DNA of 21,553 bases from a virus. The position numbers were made by a program, and so were the translations under genes. The stretch spans positions 1-21,553 of the IMG/VR virus record IMGVR_UViG_3300043410_000756; one strand, given 5' to 3'. Positions 20,534 through 21,553 of the stretch are shown here, piece after piece. Position 1 is the first letter of the stretch; every line of letters begins with the position of its first letter. Under the pieces are notes generated by a model. The model saw only the letters and a program-made list of their open reading frames with translations, did not search any database and was not told the origin of the DNA.

Positions 20534-20733
20534 TTGCAGATGGATACTACGTAACATTGCAGTGTGATTTTTGCCCGCCGGATATGCCGCCGCATGTCAG
20601 TAACTTCTACGGCTACACGCAGAAGCAGGCATACGATCTTGTACGCGGGGCGGGCTGGAAGGTTTACCAAGCGCAGCATAAGGCCAAATGCCCTGATTGT
20701 TTTAAGTCGCAACGCAAAGCGAGTAAGAAGTAA
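20530..20733 (+). CDS. Small zinc-ribbon protein (67 aa)
   Basis: The ATG overlaps the previous stop. Two CxxC pairs, C12/C15 (CDFC) and C54/C57 (CPDC), separated by a helix (YTQKQAYDLVRGAGWKVYQ), form a likely zinc ribbon with a basic tail (SQRKASKK). The helix ending in an AGW turn is common in such small phage proteins. Role unknown; a nucleic-acid or protein adaptor is plausible. A 32-base gap follows before the next gene. Confidence 0.7.
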   Translation: MIADGYYVTLQCDFCPPDMPPHVSNFYGYTQKQAYDLVRGAGWKVYQAQHKAKCPDCFKSQRKASKK

Positions 20734-20765
20734 AACCTGATTTAAATCGACAAGGATTACGAGAA

Positions 20766-21074
20766 ATGGCAACACACACAGATCATCCAATGCGTCACTG
20801 GGATAGAACTTGCCCAGCGTGTCAGGAAAAAGACAAAAAAATATCCCAATTAACCGCAATGACAAAAGAACCCACAAAACTTATGGCAATACCGGAAATT
20901 ATGGAAGCGGCTGGATGGGTGCGGAAGAAAGAGTGGGTTGGGCTGACGGATGAGGAACGACACGAAATTCGTGAGTGGCAAAGGATTCAGGAAGAACTTG
21001 GCCCTGTATGGTCTCCAATGATGATGTATTTGTATCTCGCCATCGAAGCCAAACTGAAGGAAAAAAATTTGTGA
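20766..21074 (+). CDS. Small phage protein with N-terminal CPAC (102 aa)
   Basis: The product has DRTCPACQEKD near the N-terminus, a single knuckle, then a helical body with WVGLTDEERHEIREWQRIQE and a final helix (LYLAIEAKLKEKNL). The 'EWVGLTDEER' segment is common in small phage proteins of unknown role. The binding site is weak (GAGAA), and one more cysteine pair would be needed for a full zinc site, perhaps by dimerisation. It shares GTGA with the next gene. Confidence 0.65.
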   Translation: MATHTDHPMRHWDRTCPACQEKDKKISQLTAMTKEPTKLMAIPEIMEAAGWVRKKEWVGLTDEERHEIREWQRIQEELGPVWSPMMMYLYLAIEAKLKEKNL

Positions 21075-21301
21075 AACACGGCGTTAATTGGCGCAAATCC
21101 TATTGCAAAATAGGAGATGAAATTCCTGTATATCCATTTAATTGGAGAAGAAAACCATTTATTGGGATTGTGAGCAAAATCAAAAAGAATAAATATGGCA
21201 GGATTAGTTATGTTATTTCCGGAATGGATGTTTTTACTGAGGAACTTTGGCCTGCAAAAAATCAAGAGAAATTGAAAATCAAACTAAAGGTAAAAATATA
21301 A
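21071..21301 (+). CDS. Small basic protein, GTG start (76 aa)
   Basis: The start is placed at the GTG overlapping the previous TGA (GTGA), with AAGGAA eight bases ahead. The frame stays open upstream, but that part is out of phase with the real preceding gene. The 76-aa product is very basic and beta-rich (IGDEIPVYPFNWRRKPFIGI, YGRISYVISGMDVF, ending in KIKLKVKI). It is A/T-rich. The strand pattern suggests a small barrel; no family recognised. Confidence 0.6.
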   Translation: MKHGVNWRKSYCKIGDEIPVYPFNWRRKPFIGIVSKIKKNKYGRISYVISGMDVFTEELWPAKNQEKLKIKLKVKI

Positions 21302-21302
21302 A

Positions 21303-21509
21303 ATGACATTAAAAATAGTTTATGAAATGACCTGTGATTTCTGCGGTGTAAATATAGGAGGCGTGGATACTTACACACTAGCTCCTTACGCTCCGGCACA
21401 GGATATTAGATTGCCTGCACCGAGAGTTTCAGGATATGGGATTGGGGAATACATGGGATGCTCTGATTGTATATACAAAGCTAGGGAAGCATTAAAGGAA
21501 AAAACATGA
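21303..21509 (+). CDS. Small zinc-ribbon protein (68 aa)
   Basis: The product has CDFC at C11/C14 and CSDC at C53/C56 around a Pro/Ala/Tyr-rich insertion (YTLAPYAPAQDIRLPAPRVS), and a basic C-terminal helix. It is the third zinc-ribbon type gene of the train after those at 18766 and 20530. Its stop overlaps the next ATG. Role unknown. Confidence 0.65.
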   Translation: MTLKIVYEMTCDFCGVNIGGVDTYTLAPYAPAQDIRLPAPRVSGYGIGEYMGCSDCIYKAREALKEKT

Positions 21510-21553
21510 CCCGCGAAGAAGCTCGTGTATGGCGCAAGCTGGAGGACTACATC
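21506..21553 (+). CDS. Start of a further small gene, cut by the window end
   Basis: ATGA overlap opens a frame (MTREEARVWRKLEDYI) that runs off the window end. AAAGGAA lies upstream. Sixteen codons are visible, helical and charged; nothing more can be said. Confidence 0.5.
   Translation, partial: MTREEARVWRKLEDYI

Overview
The window is about 21.5 kb of a tailed bacteriophage genome, most likely short-tailed (podovirus-like) with a Gram-negative, probably proteobacterial, host. The support is a T4-type lysozyme that needs a holin, an adaptor plus nozzle pair, a run of large Ala/Gly-rich candidate ejection proteins, an ERF annealing protein, a YdaS/Cro-like repressor and gene packing with ATGA and TAATG overlaps almost throughout. 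Terminase, portal, capsid, DNA polymerase, RNA polymerase, integrase and tRNA genes were not seen here, so this is an internal piece of a larger genome.

Layout. Bases 1-1807 (+) hold a lysis cassette: a membrane-associated protein whose C-terminal helix is reached only by a -1 frameshift at an A9 run, a one-TM small protein, a holin-like protein and an endolysin. Bases 1804-12222 (+) encode tail and virion parts: adaptor, fibre-like protein, nozzle, a small conserved protein, and four proteins that look like internal virion or DNA-ejection components. The block meets the next one head-on: two convergent genes share the palindrome GTTAAC as stop codons, with no visible terminator. Bases 12219-14822 (-) form a recombination operon: a 48-aa GTG-start protein, ERF annealase, a small protein with an SSB-like acidic tip, a small PD-(D/E)XK protein, a RecB-like PD-(D/E)XK exonuclease and two small proteins. 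Bases 14823-14917 are a divergent control region with repeated TTGTAT/ATACAA half-sites. Bases 14918-18386 (+) carry the Cro-like regulator and a replication module: two DUF1376-like proteins, a stand-alone primase zinc finger, a DnaB/RepA-like helicase, a small conserved protein and a nuclease-like fold. Bases 18446-21553 (+) are a train of small genes, several with paired CxxC knuckles, mostly of unknown function.

The most unusual part is the leader of the replication initiator gene at 15714. A G-rich 11-bp tandem repeat (15448-15490) is followed by a 14-codon leader peptide with a strong ribosome binding site. Its stop codon lies at the foot of a hairpin (15603-15713) with 29 base pairs and one bulged A, which buries the initiator's Shine-Dalgarno sequence. 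All five non-Watson-Crick positions are G-U wobbles on the sense strand, so the structure looks selected as RNA. The design resembles leader-peptide-coupled replication control in plasmids.

A second unusual element is a 21-copy GGTCGN array (19427-19552) in which only the sixth base varies and is never A. It has no firm coding assignment.

Functional names rest on motif recognition and memory of protein families; no search was run.
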